A DNA stretch of 64,000 bases from Clostridium sp. E02 (GTDB lineage: Bacteria > Bacillota > Clostridia > Lachnospirales > Lachnospiraceae), in the NCBI RefSeq assembly GCF_003833015.1, contig NZ_RJLQ01000010.1:1-64000 (forward strand), given 5' to 3'. Both the position numbers and the translations under genes were made by a program. Of the stretch, positions 36,151 to 46,783 are shown one piece after another. A model generated the notes under the pieces. That model ran no database searches and was not told the DNA's origin. It saw nothing but the letters and a program-made list of their open reading frames with translations. Positions within the stretch are counted from its first letter, which is position 1, and every line of letters starts with the position of its first letter.

Positions 36151-37089
36151 CTAATTTCGTTCAAATACCCGAAGTTTTGAACTTTTTGAACGTTTGTTTT
36201 CTATTATCTCGTCTTCTGACGGTATGATAGGTTTTCTTGTAATCACTTTCCCTTTACTCTTTTTCCCACAAACACAGATCGGAAAGTCCGGCGGGCATAT
36301 ACATGGTCTTTCATTGGTTCGAAATCTAGTTTTCACCATACGATCCTCCAATGAATGAAACGTAATAATCGCCAATCTTCCTCCTGGATTTAACAGGTCA
36401 ATCATAGTATCTAGGGAATTATTTAACACTTCAAGTTCTTTATTTAATTCAATCCGAATCGCTTGAAATGTCTTTTTGGACGGATGCCCGCCTACGGCCC
36501 TTATCTTTGCAGGAATGGCTCCCTTAATAATCTCAGTTAATTCACCCGTTGTTTCAATCGGTTTCTCCGCTCTGGACCGAACAATATGCTTTGCAATGTT
36601 TTTTGCAAATTTATCTTCTCCATAGTCTCGAATAATCCGGTATAAATCAAATTCACTGTAGTCATTAATGATGTCAGCTGCAGTCTGATCATTTCTCTGA
36701 TCCATACGCATATCAAGAGGCGCATCCTCCTCCCGATAGGTAAATCCCCGATCCGGCATATCAAGCTGATAAGATGACACTCCAAGATCCAAGTAAATCC
36801 CATCCACCCGTTCAATTGATAGATCACTTAAAACCATCTGTATATTCTTATAATTGTTGCGAACAATTGTAACTTTATCTTTGAATGCCTCAAGCCGCAT
36901 CGTTGCTGCCGCAATCGCATCTGCATCCTGATCAATTCCAATTAATCTTCCGTTTTGTCCCAGGCGCTTACACACTTCAAGAGCATGTCCGCCTCCTCCC
37001 AATGTTCCGTCCACATAAATTCCGTCCGGCTTTACATTCAGGCTGTCAACCGTTTCGTTTAACAGTACTGATTTGTGTTCAAATGTCAT
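36151..37089 (-). CDS. rsmH: 16S rRNA (cytosine-N4) methyltransferase RsmH
   Basis: The 312-residue enzyme (MraW) methylates C1402 of 16S rRNA. It has the family start [11 protein letters not shown], the SAM loop [10 protein letters not shown] near residue 27, [11 protein letters not shown], and the C-terminal [11 protein letters not shown]. Its ATG overlaps the mraZ stop (ATGA), so translation is coupled. Length and motifs are standard. Confidence 0.97.
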   Translation of the reverse strand: MTFEHKSVLLNETVDSLNVKPDGIYVDGTLGGGGHALEVCKRLGQNGRLIGIDQDADAIAAATMRLEAFKDKVTIVRNNYKNIQMVLSDLSIERVDGIYLDLGVSSYQLDMPDRGFTYREEDAPLDMRMDQRNDQTAADIINDYSEFDLYRIIRDYGEDKFAKNIAKHIVRSRAEKPIETTGELTEIIKGAIPAKIRAVGGHPSKKTFQAIRIELNKELEVLNNSLDTMIDLLNPGGRLAIITFHSLEDRMVKTRFRTNERPCICPPDFPICVCGKKSKGKVITRKPIIPSEDEIIENKRSKSSKLRVFERN

Positions 37090-37511
37090 ATTCCAAGTCC
37101 TTCCATAGCTTCTGCGATTTCTTCCATGTCTTCATAGGTGTTAGTAGCTGCCCATGCATCTTTACTCCAAATTTCAATTCGGCTGCCTACCCCTACTAAT
37201 ACCGCATCTTTTAAAATTCCCGCATGTTCTCTTAAGACAGCAGGTAATAAAATTCTTCCCTGTTTGTCCACTTCGCATGCAGTTGCGCCGGCCAGAAAGA
37301 ATCGGGAGAATTTTCTGGCATTGGTGTTAGTCAGCGGCAGGCTTTTCAGTTTCTCTTCCAGTACAGTCCATTCTTCATTATCATACACAAATAAACAGCC
37401 ATCTAAGCCTTTCGTAACAACGAATTCTTCTCCAAGCTGTTCTCTGAACTTCGATGGGACTATAAGACGTCCCTTCGCATCAACTGTATGATTGTATTCG
37501 CCCATGAACAT
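37086..37511 (-). CDS. mraZ: Transcriptional regulator MraZ
   Basis: The 141-residue protein has two AbrB-like SpoVT domains, each with the DxKGR motif: DAKGRLIVP near residue 12 and DKQGRILLP near residue 87. MraZ forms a ring that binds repeated boxes and controls the dcw operon it heads. ATG 37511 follows AGGTG; a GTG three codons upstream is less likely. Four 10-bp-phased GTGG boxes lie just after its promoter, so self-regulation is expected. Confidence 0.96.
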   Translation of the reverse strand: MFMGEYNHTVDAKGRLIVPSKFREQLGEEFVVTKGLDGCLFVYDNEEWTVLEEKLKSLPLTNTNARKFSRFFLAGATACEVDKQGRILLPAVLREHAGILKDAVLVGVGSRIEIWSKDAWAATNTYEDMEEIAEAMEGLGI

Positions 37512-37562
37512 ACCAATCACCTGCTAGTACAATGAGTGGTGAGAAAAACAGCTGCATTCCCA

Positions 37563-37599
37563 CCATTTTCTACCACTTTGTACCACTTTCCTCCACTTA
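37563..37599 (-). promoter_or_regulatory. Four tandem MraZ boxes
   Basis: On the minus strand TAAGTGG, AAAGTGG, AAAGTGG and AAAATGG occur at exact 10-bp steps (37599-37593, 37589-37583, 37579-37573, 37569-37563). AAAGTGG with 3-base gaps is the MraZ box described in Mollicutes. The array begins one base after the -10 element. Confidence 0.75.
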
Positions 37600-37600
37600 T

Positions 37601-37629
37601 AGTATAATTTTATTACATATACTGGTAAA
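37601..37629 (-). promoter_or_regulatory. Promoter of the dcw cluster
   Basis: TTTACC (37629-37624) and TATACT (37606-37601) on the minus strand are 17 bp apart, immediately upstream of the MraZ boxes. Confidence 0.65.
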
Positions 37630-37718
37630 TAGCAAGAACAATTTTAAAGATTTTTTAATTTCATACACGGATAAAATTTGTTATTTCCATACTTTTCCAT
37701 TATTCTCTATAAAGTGAC

Positions 37719-37770
37719 AAAAAGAGCCTCTCTTAAGACAGAAAAACTCCATTGCCTTAAGAGAAACTCT
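37719..37770 (-). terminator. Terminator of the oligosaccharide operon
   Basis: TCTCTTAAG and CTTAAGAGA form a 9-bp stem, with outer AGAG/CTCT pairing, followed by CTTTTTG on the minus strand. It lies 20 bases after the GH3 stop. Confidence 0.75.
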
Positions 37771-37789
37771 ACTATTTACTTATCCGAAA

Positions 37790-40066
37790 TCAATTATTTT
37801 TTTTCATTTCATTCATTTGATCAACTAATGTTTCTAATTCTTCCTGCGTCGTTAAAGAAGGCGCAAAACTAAAAATCTGCCGCAGAGGCATATCACGGAA
37901 CATGGCTTCATCCATCTCATTTGAAATGGCTGATTTTGAAGCATCTCCATCCGAATTTCCTATGGCACTCTGTTTCTGAAATTGTTCCATCAGTGGCTGT
38001 AACACCTCCGCCGCAATAGAATCTGAGCGAATATCGCCTATGGTGCTATTAAGATGATACTTCATTGGTATTTTGACAGTGGACTGAACGCGAATCGATA
38101 CAGACTCCCGAAGGTCCCTTGATGAAGCAGCTGCATATATGGTATAGCCTCCGGTTTTGACATGCCAGTCACTGATTTCAACATTATAATAGGAAAACGC
38201 ACGATTTCCCAAAGAAAATCTTAAAGTTTTTGTTTCTCCTGCTTTTAACTGAACCTTTGCAAATTCACGCAGTTCTCTCACCGGACGAATCACCGATTGA
38301 TCTTTGGCTTCTACATAGATCTGAACAACCTCTTTTCCTGTCACCCTGCCTGTATTCGTTACATCAACGGAAACAATCACTGTATCTGTATCTTTCATTA
38401 AATCCTGGTCTACTTTCATATTACTGTATGCAAAAGTTGTATAACTAAGACCATGACCAAACGGGAATCTGACAGCCATCTTCTTTTTGTCATAATAACG
38501 ATAACCGGTAAAAATCCCTTCTCGATATTCTGTTACATCTTTTTCTCCTCCATAGTAGAGGAAGGATGGATTATCCTCAAGCTGTATTGGAAACGACTCG
38601 GCTAGTTTTCCGCTGGGATTTACCGTTCCATATAAAAGATCTACAATCGCACCTCCAACGGCCTGCCCTCCAAGATAAGCCTCCAGCACTCCGGACACCT
38701 GATTAATCCACGGCATCTCTACTGGTGATCCATTGTGAAGAACAACCACTGTATTTGGCTGTACGGCCGCTACTGCTTCAATCAAAGAATTTTGACAGTC
38801 AGGCATTGCCATATGAGTACGGTCATATCCTTCGGATTCAAAAGAATCTGGAAGTCCAGCAAAGATAACGGCTTTTTTTGCTTTCTTTGCCGCCTCCACC
38901 GCCTCTATCTTCATGGCTGCATTTTCCTGATCCGTATTAATTTCGTATCCCTGGCTATATGTAATCCTCTTATCCTTCGCCGCTTCCACTGCAGACAGCA
39001 CGTTTGTGGCATTGATATGGGAACTTCCACCACCTTGAAACCTTGGGTGAGCCGCAAAATAACCAATGAATGCAACTTCATCCGTATCTTGCAGAGGAAG
39101 AACTCCTTCATTCTTTAATAAAACCGCGCTCTCTCCTTCGATTTTTCGAGCTAGTTCATGGTGTTTTTCTTTATCCCAGACAGTATTTGGTTTTTTATTT
39201 TTATGATACCGGTCAATAATGGTAAGAATTCTTTTTACCGCTTTGTCAAGGACCTGTTCATCTAGTTCCCCTTCCTTTACAGCCTTTACAAGCAACGCAT
39301 CATTCCTTCCTCCAGAAGAGGGCATTTCAAGATCAAGACCTGCCTTTACCCCTTCCACTCTGTTATTAACTGCGCCCCAATCACTCATTACATACCCATC
39401 AAATCCCCATTCTTCTCTTAATATTTCAGTGAGAAAGTGGTGGCTTTCCGATGCATAAGTTCCATTGATCCGATTATACGAGCACATCACAGTCCATGGT
39501 TTTGCTTTTTTTATCGCTCCCTCAAATGCCGCTAAATATATTTCCCGTAAGGTTCTCTCATCAATTTTCGAATCCGATGTCATGCGTCTTTTCTCCTGGT
39601 TGTTTGCCAGAAAATGTTTGATGCTGGTTCCAACTTGTTTTTCCTGTACACCCGTAATATGGCTGGCCGCCATCTCGGATGCCAAGTAAGGGTCCTCTGA
39701 AAAATATTCAAAATTCCGTCCACACAAAGGAGAGCGTTTGATATTAACAGCAGGTCCAAGAATCACACTCAGCCCCTCTGCCTGACAGGCATCTCCCAAT
39801 GCGTTTCCAAGCGTAATCAGCAAATCCCGGTCAAACGAAGATGCCGTTGCCGATGCCGTTGGAAAACAAACCGCCTTGATGCTGTCATTCACGCCTAGAT
39901 GATCCCCTTCCTGATCCTGTTTTCGAAGACCGTGAGGCCCGTCGCTCACCATAGAAGCAGGTATCCCCAACCGGTCAACCACTTTGGTATGCCAAAAATC
40001 CGCCCCCGAACAAAGTCCCGCCTTTTCTTCTAGCGTCATCTCTTTCACTATTTTTTCTACATCCAT
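37790..40066 (-). CDS. Glycoside hydrolase family 3, beta-glucosidase-like
   Basis: The 758-residue enzyme has the GH3 barrel, the alpha/beta sandwich domain and a C-terminal fibronectin-III-like domain. Catalytic Asp229 is in VMSDWG, and substrate-binding LGPAVNIKRSPLCGRNFEYFSEDP (in two parts) and SIKHFLANNQE are clear. There is no signal peptide, so it should act in the cytoplasm on imported oligosaccharides. A further stretch of about 80 residues follows the usual end. AAAGGGG before ATG 40066 sets the start; a 30-residue extension lies inside the GH2 gene. It is the last gene of the Opp/GH operon. Beta-xylosidase or related activity is possible. Confidence 0.9.
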   Translation of the reverse strand: MDVEKIVKEMTLEEKAGLCSGADFWHTKVVDRLGIPASMVSDGPHGLRKQDQEGDHLGVNDSIKAVCFPTASATASSFDRDLLITLGNALGDACQAEGLSVILGPAVNIKRSPLCGRNFEYFSEDPYLASEMAASHITGVQEKQVGTSIKHFLANNQEKRRMTSDSKIDERTLREIYLAAFEGAIKKAKPWTVMCSYNRINGTYASESHHFLTEILREEWGFDGYVMSDWGAVNNRVEGVKAGLDLEMPSSGGRNDALLVKAVKEGELDEQVLDKAVKRILTIIDRYHKNKKPNTVWDKEKHHELARKIEGESAVLLKNEGVLPLQDTDEVAFIGYFAAHPRFQGGGSSHINATNVLSAVEAAKDKRITYSQGYEINTDQENAAMKIEAVEAAKKAKKAVIFAGLPDSFESEGYDRTHMAMPDCQNSLIEAVAAVQPNTVVVLHNGSPVEMPWINQVSGVLEAYLGGQAVGGAIVDLLYGTVNPSGKLAESFPIQLEDNPSFLYYGGEKDVTEYREGIFTGYRYYDKKKMAVRFPFGHGLSYTTFAYSNMKVDQDLMKDTDTVIVSVDVTNTGRVTGKEVVQIYVEAKDQSVIRPVRELREFAKVQLKAGETKTLRFSLGNRAFSYYNVEISDWHVKTGGYTIYAAASSRDLRESVSIRVQSTVKIPMKYHLNSTIGDIRSDSIAAEVLQPLMEQFQKQSAIGNSDGDASKSAISNEMDEAMFRDMPLRQIFSFAPSLTTQEELETLVDQMNEMKKNN

Positions 40067-40101
40067 ACAAATCCCCTTTCTTTTTTCAAACGCTACTTTT
40101 C

Positions 40102-42552
40102 TTAACGAATGTCGTAGACACTTCGAACCGTTAGATCCTCTGGTATTCCGCTCCATATTTTCACTTGTCTCTCACCCGGATTCATATCAAAAAAATTATC
40201 AGAAAGAATTAAATCATCGTTTCTATTCCGAATTTCAATGGATTTTGCGTACGCTTTGGATCTTACTATGATCGTATCAGCTTCTGCTCGTACCGTCAAC
40301 TCAGGATCCAGAAAGTTGTAATGTTTGGGAGCACAAAACAAAACCGTTCCAAAAGAAACAATCTCTCCTTCCCGTTCCATTTGATAGCTTACATAATCCT
40401 CATGAATATTTGCCTCTGGAAGCATTACCGGATCAAGCCACAGGGAGGACAATTTTTTTAGTCCCCTTTTTTCTTGCCCTTTTCGTATGATTTCTCCTGT
40501 GTTTTTTGTCAATTGCCAGCTGGCTGTTACGGTTTCATCAAAACGCGACTCATTTGCCAAAGATAGGCGAATGGACGTTTCTACTTCACAAGTGTGAACA
40601 GCTTCTTCACAAGAAATCAAAAGAGGCGCAAAGAAACGTTTTTCATAGTAATGGAGTGCCTTCCATCTTCCACAGTAATCAATGGAGGACCAGGAAACAG
40701 CCGGCCAGCAATCATTGAGCTGCCAGATAATGGTTCCCATGCACCTTCCCCGATTCCGTCTAAAATGTTCCACTCCATATTTCATGGCCTCTGCCTGAAG
40801 AAGTTGAGATGCATACAAAAGAACGTCAAAGTCTGTAGGATACAAAAACGTCTGTCCCAGATATCCCATTATTTTTCCATTGGCCTGGGCATTGCGTTGA
40901 TGTTTCTCCATAATATAGGAAAACACATTCCGGTCTTTTTCCTCTGTAAATGTTTCTATTGTTCGATAAGATGGAAACGACTGAAAGCCAAATTCTGACA
41001 AATACCTAAAATAAAACTTGCGGTACTCCGTAAACGGTTTGTTCCCATGCCATACATCCCAGTAGTGAACGTCTCCTCTGGTTTCATCGTTGGGGGAATC
41101 AAAACTTCCACCAGACGAAGGGCTAGCCGGCCAGTAAAAGGTCTGTGGGTCCTCTTTATTGAGAATTTTAGGTATGATGTATTCAAACAGCTTTATATAG
41201 TCTGCTTTTTGTTTTGGAGTACAATTCCAGGCAGAAAGTGCGGTAAACTGTTCCATCTCATTATTTCCACACCAGAGTCCAAGGCAGGCATGATGGCGGA
41301 TTCTCCGTATATTATCTACCAATTCATAAAAAACTGTTTCTTCAAACGCTTCCGTCAGATCATAATTCGCACATGCAAACATTAAATCCTGCCAGACAAT
41401 GAAACCTAATTGGTCACAGATCTGATAGAAATAATCGTCTGGATAATATCCGCCACCCCAAACTCGTATCATATTATAATTGGCTGCTTTGCATTGTAAG
41501 AGCAGGTTTTTTGTTCTTTTTGGGTTGCATCTTCCACGAAGGTTATCTTCTGGAATGTAATCTGCACCCATGGCAAATATCGTTATGCCGTTGACCTCAT
41601 GGGCAAAGGATTCCCCGTATTCGTCTGTTTCCCGGTGTATGGTCATCGTTCGAAGACCAATGTGGTTTTCCCATGCATCAATCTCCTTCCCTTCTTTTAA
41701 GAGGACAACCCGTATATGATATAAATTCTGCTTGCCAAATCCATTGGGCCACCACAATTTTGGATTTGTAAGCAAAATTGTCTCCGGAGCATGTTCATAA
41801 ACACATTGCTTTCCTTCCTCGTCTGGTTCTGTTACCGTAACCTGATAGGAATATTTTTTTCGTTTCAACTCTTTTTGATCTTTTACAAATGTAAGCAAAT
41901 CATCCTTTTGATTCAACTTTAAATCAACCTGAAAATCCAGATAAACCCCTTCGGCTTGATGTCTTTGGGTGATATATACCTGATCCAGACGCGCATAAGT
42001 AAACCCCAATAAATAAACCCCTCTACATATTCCTGCATCTGGAAGCCGCGGCCCCCAGTCCCAACCGAACATGCAATGAGCCTTACGCAGCCTTGAAAAG
42101 CCTCTCATTGCATCTTCAGAACCTCCAATTGGTTCTTTTTGATACTCTTTTTCTATGTACTTTGTAGGAGAGTGAAACAAAATTCGCAGTTCATTGTCTT
42201 TCATGCGTAGCAAATTGGTGACGACAAACTCATAGGTTCGATGCATATTATTCACAGAGCCTAACCAAACTCCATTTAATTCAATCTCAGCCAGTGTATC
42301 AAGACCATCAAAATGTAGTAGATTTTTTTCTTCTTCCAACATTGAGGGAGAAACGTCAAAAACACCCAAGTATTCAAACTCTTCTTCCATCAAACTTAAT
42401 ACCATTTCTTCCTGATCTCTCCAAAAGGGGTCAGACATTGCTTTGTTATTAAGTAGATCTGTGTAAACACTTCCCGGCACCTTTGCCGGATGCCATTGAT
42501 CCGTTCCCTTGATCCGCATCTTAAATATGTCTTTCATTTCAACTTTTTGCAT
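40102..42552 (-). CDS. Glycoside hydrolase family 2, beta-mannosidase-like
   Basis: The 816-residue enzyme has the N-terminal jelly-roll, immunoglobulin-like domains and the catalytic barrel. The acid/base Glu432 lies in WCGNNEMEQ and the nucleophile Glu520 in LSEFGFQSFP, with FGWDWGPR near 163 and IRVWGGG near 362. These motifs fit the beta-mannosidase branch of GH2 (release of mannose from beta-mannosides) rather than beta-galactosidase. There is no signal peptide. AGGAG precedes the ATG. It follows the ABC importer genes and comes 35 bases before the GH3 gene. Confidence 0.9.
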   Translation of the reverse strand: MQKVEMKDIFKMRIKGTDQWHPAKVPGSVYTDLLNNKAMSDPFWRDQEEMVLSLMEEEFEYLGVFDVSPSMLEEEKNLLHFDGLDTLAEIELNGVWLGSVNNMHRTYEFVVTNLLRMKDNELRILFHSPTKYIEKEYQKEPIGGSEDAMRGFSRLRKAHCMFGWDWGPRLPDAGICRGVYLLGFTYARLDQVYITQRHQAEGVYLDFQVDLKLNQKDDLLTFVKDQKELKRKKYSYQVTVTEPDEEGKQCVYEHAPETILLTNPKLWWPNGFGKQNLYHIRVVLLKEGKEIDAWENHIGLRTMTIHRETDEYGESFAHEVNGITIFAMGADYIPEDNLRGRCNPKRTKNLLLQCKAANYNMIRVWGGGYYPDDYFYQICDQLGFIVWQDLMFACANYDLTEAFEETVFYELVDNIRRIRHHACLGLWCGNNEMEQFTALSAWNCTPKQKADYIKLFEYIIPKILNKEDPQTFYWPASPSSGGSFDSPNDETRGDVHYWDVWHGNKPFTEYRKFYFRYLSEFGFQSFPSYRTIETFTEEKDRNVFSYIMEKHQRNAQANGKIMGYLGQTFLYPTDFDVLLYASQLLQAEAMKYGVEHFRRNRGRCMGTIIWQLNDCWPAVSWSSIDYCGRWKALHYYEKRFFAPLLISCEEAVHTCEVETSIRLSLANESRFDETVTASWQLTKNTGEIIRKGQEKRGLKKLSSLWLDPVMLPEANIHEDYVSYQMEREGEIVSFGTVLFCAPKHYNFLDPELTVRAEADTIIVRSKAYAKSIEIRNRNDDLILSDNFFDMNPGERQVKIWSGIPEDLTVRSVYDIR

Positions 42553-42588
42553 ACTATTTTGCTCCTTTTCTCATTGTTTTCTCTTAAA

Positions 42589-43410
42589 CTAGGATAAATC
42601 CCATTCTTCATGAATCTTTGGCACATCGTTAATCAATCGCTTCGTATAATCTGCCTTGGGATTTATGATAACAGATTCTACATCCCCAGACTCTACAAAT
42701 TTGCCATGCTCCATAATGTAAATAGTATCCGAAATGTAATAAGCAAGCCCAATATCATGGGTAATAAATATAATGGTTAGGTTGGTTTCTTGTCTTAATT
42801 TTAAAAGCATATCCAGTATGGTAGCCCGTGAACAGGCATCTACCATAGAGGTGGGTTCATCTGCCAGCAAAATCTGTGGCTTTAGTAAAAAAATTCTGGC
42901 AATCATCAATCTTTGCATCTGTCCACCAGACAACTCAAAGGGATATTTATTGGTTAATTCTTCAAATTTCAAGTTGACAAATTGACAAGCTTCTGCCATA
43001 AGCTCCACCTTTTTAATATAAGGAAGCTTTCCATCCCCCCGCATCTTAATACAATCAAGAAGTACCTGATCAATCTTGCGAAAAATATTAAAGGAAGAAA
43101 AAGGATCTTGAAAAATAGCTTGAATCCCTTTCCAATACTCTTTTTTCTTTTTTCCGCTGGAAAGATCTCTGACTTTCCCCTGATAGTTGATCTCTCCATC
43201 CGTTAAACGAATCAGACCAAGAAGCATTTTAGACAATGTGGTTTTACCCGAACCGCTTTCTCCTACTATAGATACAATCTCCCCTTTTAGAAATGAAAAG
43301 TCCACATGATCTACGGCAACTGTCTTTTCATCTCCAAAACCAAATATCTTCGTAACTCCGCTCCCACTTAGCCATAGTTCTTTTGGTTTTTCGTTAAGAT
43401 TCACACGCAT
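42589..43410 (-). CDS. oppF: Opp-type ABC transporter ATPase (OppF position)
   Basis: The 273-residue ATPase powers import with its OppD-type partner. Walker A is GESGSGKTT near residue 52, the signature is LSGGQMQR and Walker B is ILLADEP. The C-terminal Cys-containing extension typical of full-length OppF is short here. The gene overlaps oppD by 17 bases, so the two are translated together; the exact start (ATG 43410 or a GTG two codons later) is not certain. It is most likely part of the sugar importer. Confidence 0.88.
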   Translation of the reverse strand: MRVNLNEKPKELWLSGSGVTKIFGFGDEKTVAVDHVDFSFLKGEIVSIVGESGSGKTTLSKMLLGLIRLTDGEINYQGKVRDLSSGKKKKEYWKGIQAIFQDPFSSFNIFRKIDQVLLDCIKMRGDGKLPYIKKVELMAEACQFVNLKFEELTNKYPFELSGGQMQRLMIARIFLLKPQILLADEPTSMVDACSRATILDMLLKLRQETNLTIIFITHDIGLAYYISDTIYIMEHGKFVESGDVESVIINPKADYTKRLINDVPKIHEEWDLS

Positions 43411-44404
43411 ACACCTCCCTCAATTCCTGTTCCGTCAGATAACAGCGAAACATTCTTCCATTCTCCATATGCGTTTCTGCAATTCCGTGGAGCATACACT
43501 CTGGCTTGGCATACTTACATCGGTCTGCAAACCGGCATCCCTTTGGTGGGTGTTTCAGATTGGGAGGTGTCCCTGAAATAGCCGTTAATTTCCCACTTCT
43601 CACGCCTTCTTCTGGCACCAGAATGGATCCCATCAGACCTTTTGAATAAGGCTGGAGTGGATCAAATACCATATTACGAGCAGAAGCCTGCTCCACAATT
43701 TGCCCCGCATACATTACCATTATCTCATCCGTAACATTATAAAGCAAAGGAAGTTCGTGTGTAATAAAAAGCATGGATTTAATCAACCCTTTTTCCATAA
43801 GGTTATGAAGCATTTTAATTACCATTTTCTGAGAGGTAACATCAAGCGCGGAAGATGGCTCATCTGCGATTAAAACTTTAGGGGAGAGAATGGTGGAGAT
43901 TGCGATCACTGTTCTTTGTTTCATCCCTCCAGAAAGCTCTACGGCATGCTTTTTTAGTACACCTTCCGGCAGCCCAAGTATCTCAAATCTCTCTCTTGCG
44001 AGATCATAGATCTCCTTCTTCGTCGTTTTGGGTTTGTGCGCGCGAACCACATCCTCAATGAAATGAATGATTTTCTGGGTAGGATTTAATGCATTCATCG
44101 CCGCCTGAGGAATATAAGCAATTTCACTTCCTAGAACTTTTTTTCGAATTTCATCTGGTTTCATACTGGAGATATTCACACCATCCACTTTAATTGTTCC
44201 ACTTTGATAATGAAGAGGCGCAAAGTAATAGCCCATCAGGCTTAGAGCTAGTGTAGATTTTCCACAACCAGATTCTCCTGCAATCCCAAGAGACTTCCCT
44301 TCCTCAATTTTTAAAGATACTCCATCTACTGCATAAATGTTTTCTCCTGACCTAGTGATATACTTTGTTTTCAAATGGTCTACATCAAGCATCTTCTTTC
44401 CCAT
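43394..44404 (-). CDS. oppD: Opp-type ABC transporter ATPase (OppD position)
   Basis: The 336-residue ATPase has Walker [10 protein letters not shown], signature LSGGMKQR, Walker B VLIADEP and the C-terminal oligopeptide/dipeptide domain with [14 protein letters not shown], a Cys cluster that binds Fe-S in some relatives. AGGAG 8 bases before ATG 44404 sets the start. It overlaps oppF downstream and follows oppC by 14 bases. Confidence 0.9.
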   Translation of the reverse strand: MGKKMLDVDHLKTKYITRSGENIYAVDGVSLKIEEGKSLGIAGESGCGKSTLALSLMGYYFAPLHYQSGTIKVDGVNISSMKPDEIRKKVLGSEIAYIPQAAMNALNPTQKIIHFIEDVVRAHKPKTTKKEIYDLARERFEILGLPEGVLKKHAVELSGGMKQRTVIAISTILSPKVLIADEPSSALDVTSQKMVIKMLHNLMEKGLIKSMLFITHELPLLYNVTDEIMVMYAGQIVEQASARNMVFDPLQPYSKGLMGSILVPEEGVRSGKLTAISGTPPNLKHPPKGCRFADRCKYAKPECMLHGIAETHMENGRMFRCYLTEQELREVYACES

Positions 44405-44418
44405 AATCACCACTCCTT

Positions 44419-45669
44419 TTATTCTCTCAACTGCGGGTTAAATACCTGATCCAGGCCTGTATTCATAAGATTCAAAGAAAATGAAATTAGTGCAATGGAG
44501 AAAATCACAGGAAAATATGCCCACCAGTCTCCATTTAAATGTGCACTGTATGACATTGCCCAATTCATCATCAGCCCCAGCGTGGATACCGTAGTTGTTG
44601 CAGGACCTAGTCCTATCATAGACAATTGGGCCTCTGCAAGAATTCCGGAAGAAATCTGTAAGATGAGAGCCATAACAACATAAGAAGCAATATAAGGAAG
44701 GATATCCATTAATATAATAGCAACTAAACTATGTCCCGACAGTTTGGATAAATTCACATGATCTCTGTTTCTAAGAGAAATCACTTGGGAACGCACAGAT
44801 CTTGTCGTCCAGGTCCACGATGTTACACCGATAATCACCGCTACCATCATAACCCCTCTGGCATTTTTCCCTACACTATATGAAATCAGAATCAATAATA
44901 TAAAACTGGGAATCACCGTAAATAAGTTGGTGATGAACATAATGAATTCATCCAACACTCCTCCTACATACCCTGCTAACAGTCCAAGGGTTAAACCGAT
45001 TAACGTAGCTGTAATTCCTGCAATCAAACCGATTTTTAATGATGTTTTAATGGCCGAAATCAGTTCAGTTAGCACATCCCGCCCAAAATTATCTGTACCT
45101 AAAACAAAAACTCTCTGATTTGGAACGTCTTTGATATTCACGTATTCTTCTTGTGATATACTTTTTTTCACAGCAAGGTTTCCTGTCTTTTCTTCCTTTT
45201 CTGCAATAATTACCTCTGATTCTTCCAACAACCCCTTTACTTTTTTGTCTAGACGTTTAAAATATTTTTTTCTAGCTGCTATTTCCCCTTTCTGTTCATT
45301 CAATGGATCATAGTGAGCATTCCACAAAGAAACCAGCCCTTCTCCATCGGTTACATCAATTTCTCCAACAGGTACACTCCCATATGCCTCAAGCCATTCT
45401 GCCATTGCAGTCCGGTCCTCCATCAAAAGGCTTTGTTCCAACCGATTGGTGGTTGGATCTAAATTAAGCGGATAGGTATCTGTGCGTACTACATCAGTAA
45501 CTGCTATGTAAACACCTGGTTTAAAAAAATTTCCCTTTCCAAGCATTTTTAATGGATCCTCGGTTACAAACAATGGGTATAAAATGGTGATCAAGAATAT
45601 TACAAGAAAGATCACAAAGCCAATTACAAATTTGGGATAATGAAAGATCTGTTTGATCTGGTTTTTCAT
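44419..45669 (-). CDS. oppC: Opp-type ABC permease (OppC) with large extracytoplasmic insert
   Basis: The 416-residue permease has the first span at about residues 16-36 and the usual five-span core from about residue 190 ([15 protein letters not shown], then the EAA-like loop near residue 310). Between them lie about 140 residues that are hydrophilic and probably outside the membrane, which makes it over 100 residues longer than usual. TTAGGAGG 6 bases before ATG 45669 sets the start. The insert may contact the solute-binding lipoprotein, but that is a guess. Confidence 0.88.
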   Translation of the reverse strand: MKNQIKQIFHYPKFVIGFVIFLVIFLITILYPLFVTEDPLKMLGKGNFFKPGVYIAVTDVVRTDTYPLNLDPTTNRLEQSLLMEDRTAMAEWLEAYGSVPVGEIDVTDGEGLVSLWNAHYDPLNEQKGEIAARKKYFKRLDKKVKGLLEESEVIIAEKEEKTGNLAVKKSISQEEYVNIKDVPNQRVFVLGTDNFGRDVLTELISAIKTSLKIGLIAGITATLIGLTLGLLAGYVGGVLDEFIMFITNLFTVIPSFILLILISYSVGKNARGVMMVAVIIGVTSWTWTTRSVRSQVISLRNRDHVNLSKLSGHSLVAIILMDILPYIASYVVMALILQISSGILAEAQLSMIGLGPATTTVSTLGLMMNWAMSYSAHLNGDWWAYFPVIFSIALISFSLNLMNTGLDQVFNPQLRE

Positions 45670-45679
45670 CGCATTCCTC

Positions 45680-46684
45680 CTAATCCTGTTGCGCCGCTTT
45701 AATTCGTGGGTCAATGACACCGTAAATCAATTCCACAAACAGATTGGCAAGAAGTACCATAATTGTAATAATCAAGGTACATGCCGAAATCAGGGGATAA
45801 TCTCTGCCTTTGATAGCAGAAAGCAAAGTGGTTCCAAGTCCAGGATAACTGAAGATAATTTCTGCAACAAGTGCACCGCCGATCATGGTGCCAATGGACA
45901 TGGCCAGTCCTGTAATCTGAGGTAGCATGGCATTGCGAAATACATAACCAACAATTGTTTTGTCCTTAATCCCTAGAAAACGGCTGTATTTTACATAGTC
46001 AGCATTTAGCTCATAGATGGACATGGAACGCATTCCAATGGCCTGCCCGCCTATGGTAATTAGTACCACCGACCAGAACGGAAGCTGATAATGTAAAATC
46101 ACAGATTTAAAAAATGTCAGACTTCCACTGGGTATTAAGTCAAATCCATATCCTCCGCTTGATGGTGCCCAACCAAGTTTTAAGGAAAACACAAATAGCA
46201 ATATGGTAGCCATTCCAAATGCAGGGATATTACTAAGGAACAAAAAGAGCGGAAGAATTCCCTTATCAAAAACCCCTTTCATATATGCAGCGACTGCACC
46301 GAGAATATTGCCTAAAATCCATCCTAGTATAATTGCTGGAAGCTGCAGACATACCGTCCACCACACCGAAGTAGCGATGATATCAGATACTGCCCTGGGA
46401 TACTGACTAAAAGATACACCAAAATTTCCTTTGACTGCATTTTTAACAAATAGGAAAAATTGTGTTATCATGGGTTGGTTGACACCAAATTTCTCTGCAT
46501 AATCTTCGTAAACCTCTTGTATCGCAGTCGAATCTGTCATCCCATCAACAGCCCTTGCCGCAATTGCAGATACAGGATCCCCAGGCATGAGTCTTGGTAA
46601 AATAAAATTCAGCATAACTGCAATTATAAACGTAAATAAGTACCAGATTATTTTACTCCTGTAGTATTTCTTATATCCCTTCAA
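45680..46684 (-). CDS. oppB: Opp-type ABC permease (OppB)
   Basis: The 334-residue permease has six spans; the first is followed by the [12 protein letters not shown] motif typical of OppB/DppB, and [14 protein letters not shown] marks the coupling loop. It comes 10 bases before oppC. Between it and oppA lies a hairpin that probably lowers its expression below that of the binding protein. Confidence 0.9.
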   Translation of the reverse strand: MKGYKKYYRSKIIWYLFTFIIAVMLNFILPRLMPGDPVSAIAARAVDGMTDSTAIQEVYEDYAEKFGVNQPMITQFFLFVKNAVKGNFGVSFSQYPRAVSDIIATSVWWTVCLQLPAIILGWILGNILGAVAAYMKGVFDKGILPLFLFLSNIPAFGMATILLFVFSLKLGWAPSSGGYGFDLIPSGSLTFFKSVILHYQLPFWSVVLITIGGQAIGMRSMSIYELNADYVKYSRFLGIKDKTIVGYVFRNAMLPQITGLAMSIGTMIGGALVAEIIFSYPGLGTTLLSAIKGRDYPLISACTLIITIMVLLANLFVELIYGVIDPRIKAAQQD

Positions 46685-46727
46685 ACGATCACCTCTTTTT
46701 ATTGGATGGTTTCATATACTCTTATTG

Positions 46728-46775
46728 AAAAAGACCATGGTGCAAGGAAATGAATTCTTTGGAACGCATGGTCTT
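46728..46775 (-). terminator. Hairpin between oppA and oppB (partial terminator)
   Basis: AAGACCATG and CATGGTCTT form a perfect 9-bp stem around a 27-base loop, followed by a short T run on the minus strand. Such hairpins often let the binding protein be made in excess over the membrane parts. Confidence 0.65.
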
Positions 46776-46783
46776 ATGATAAC

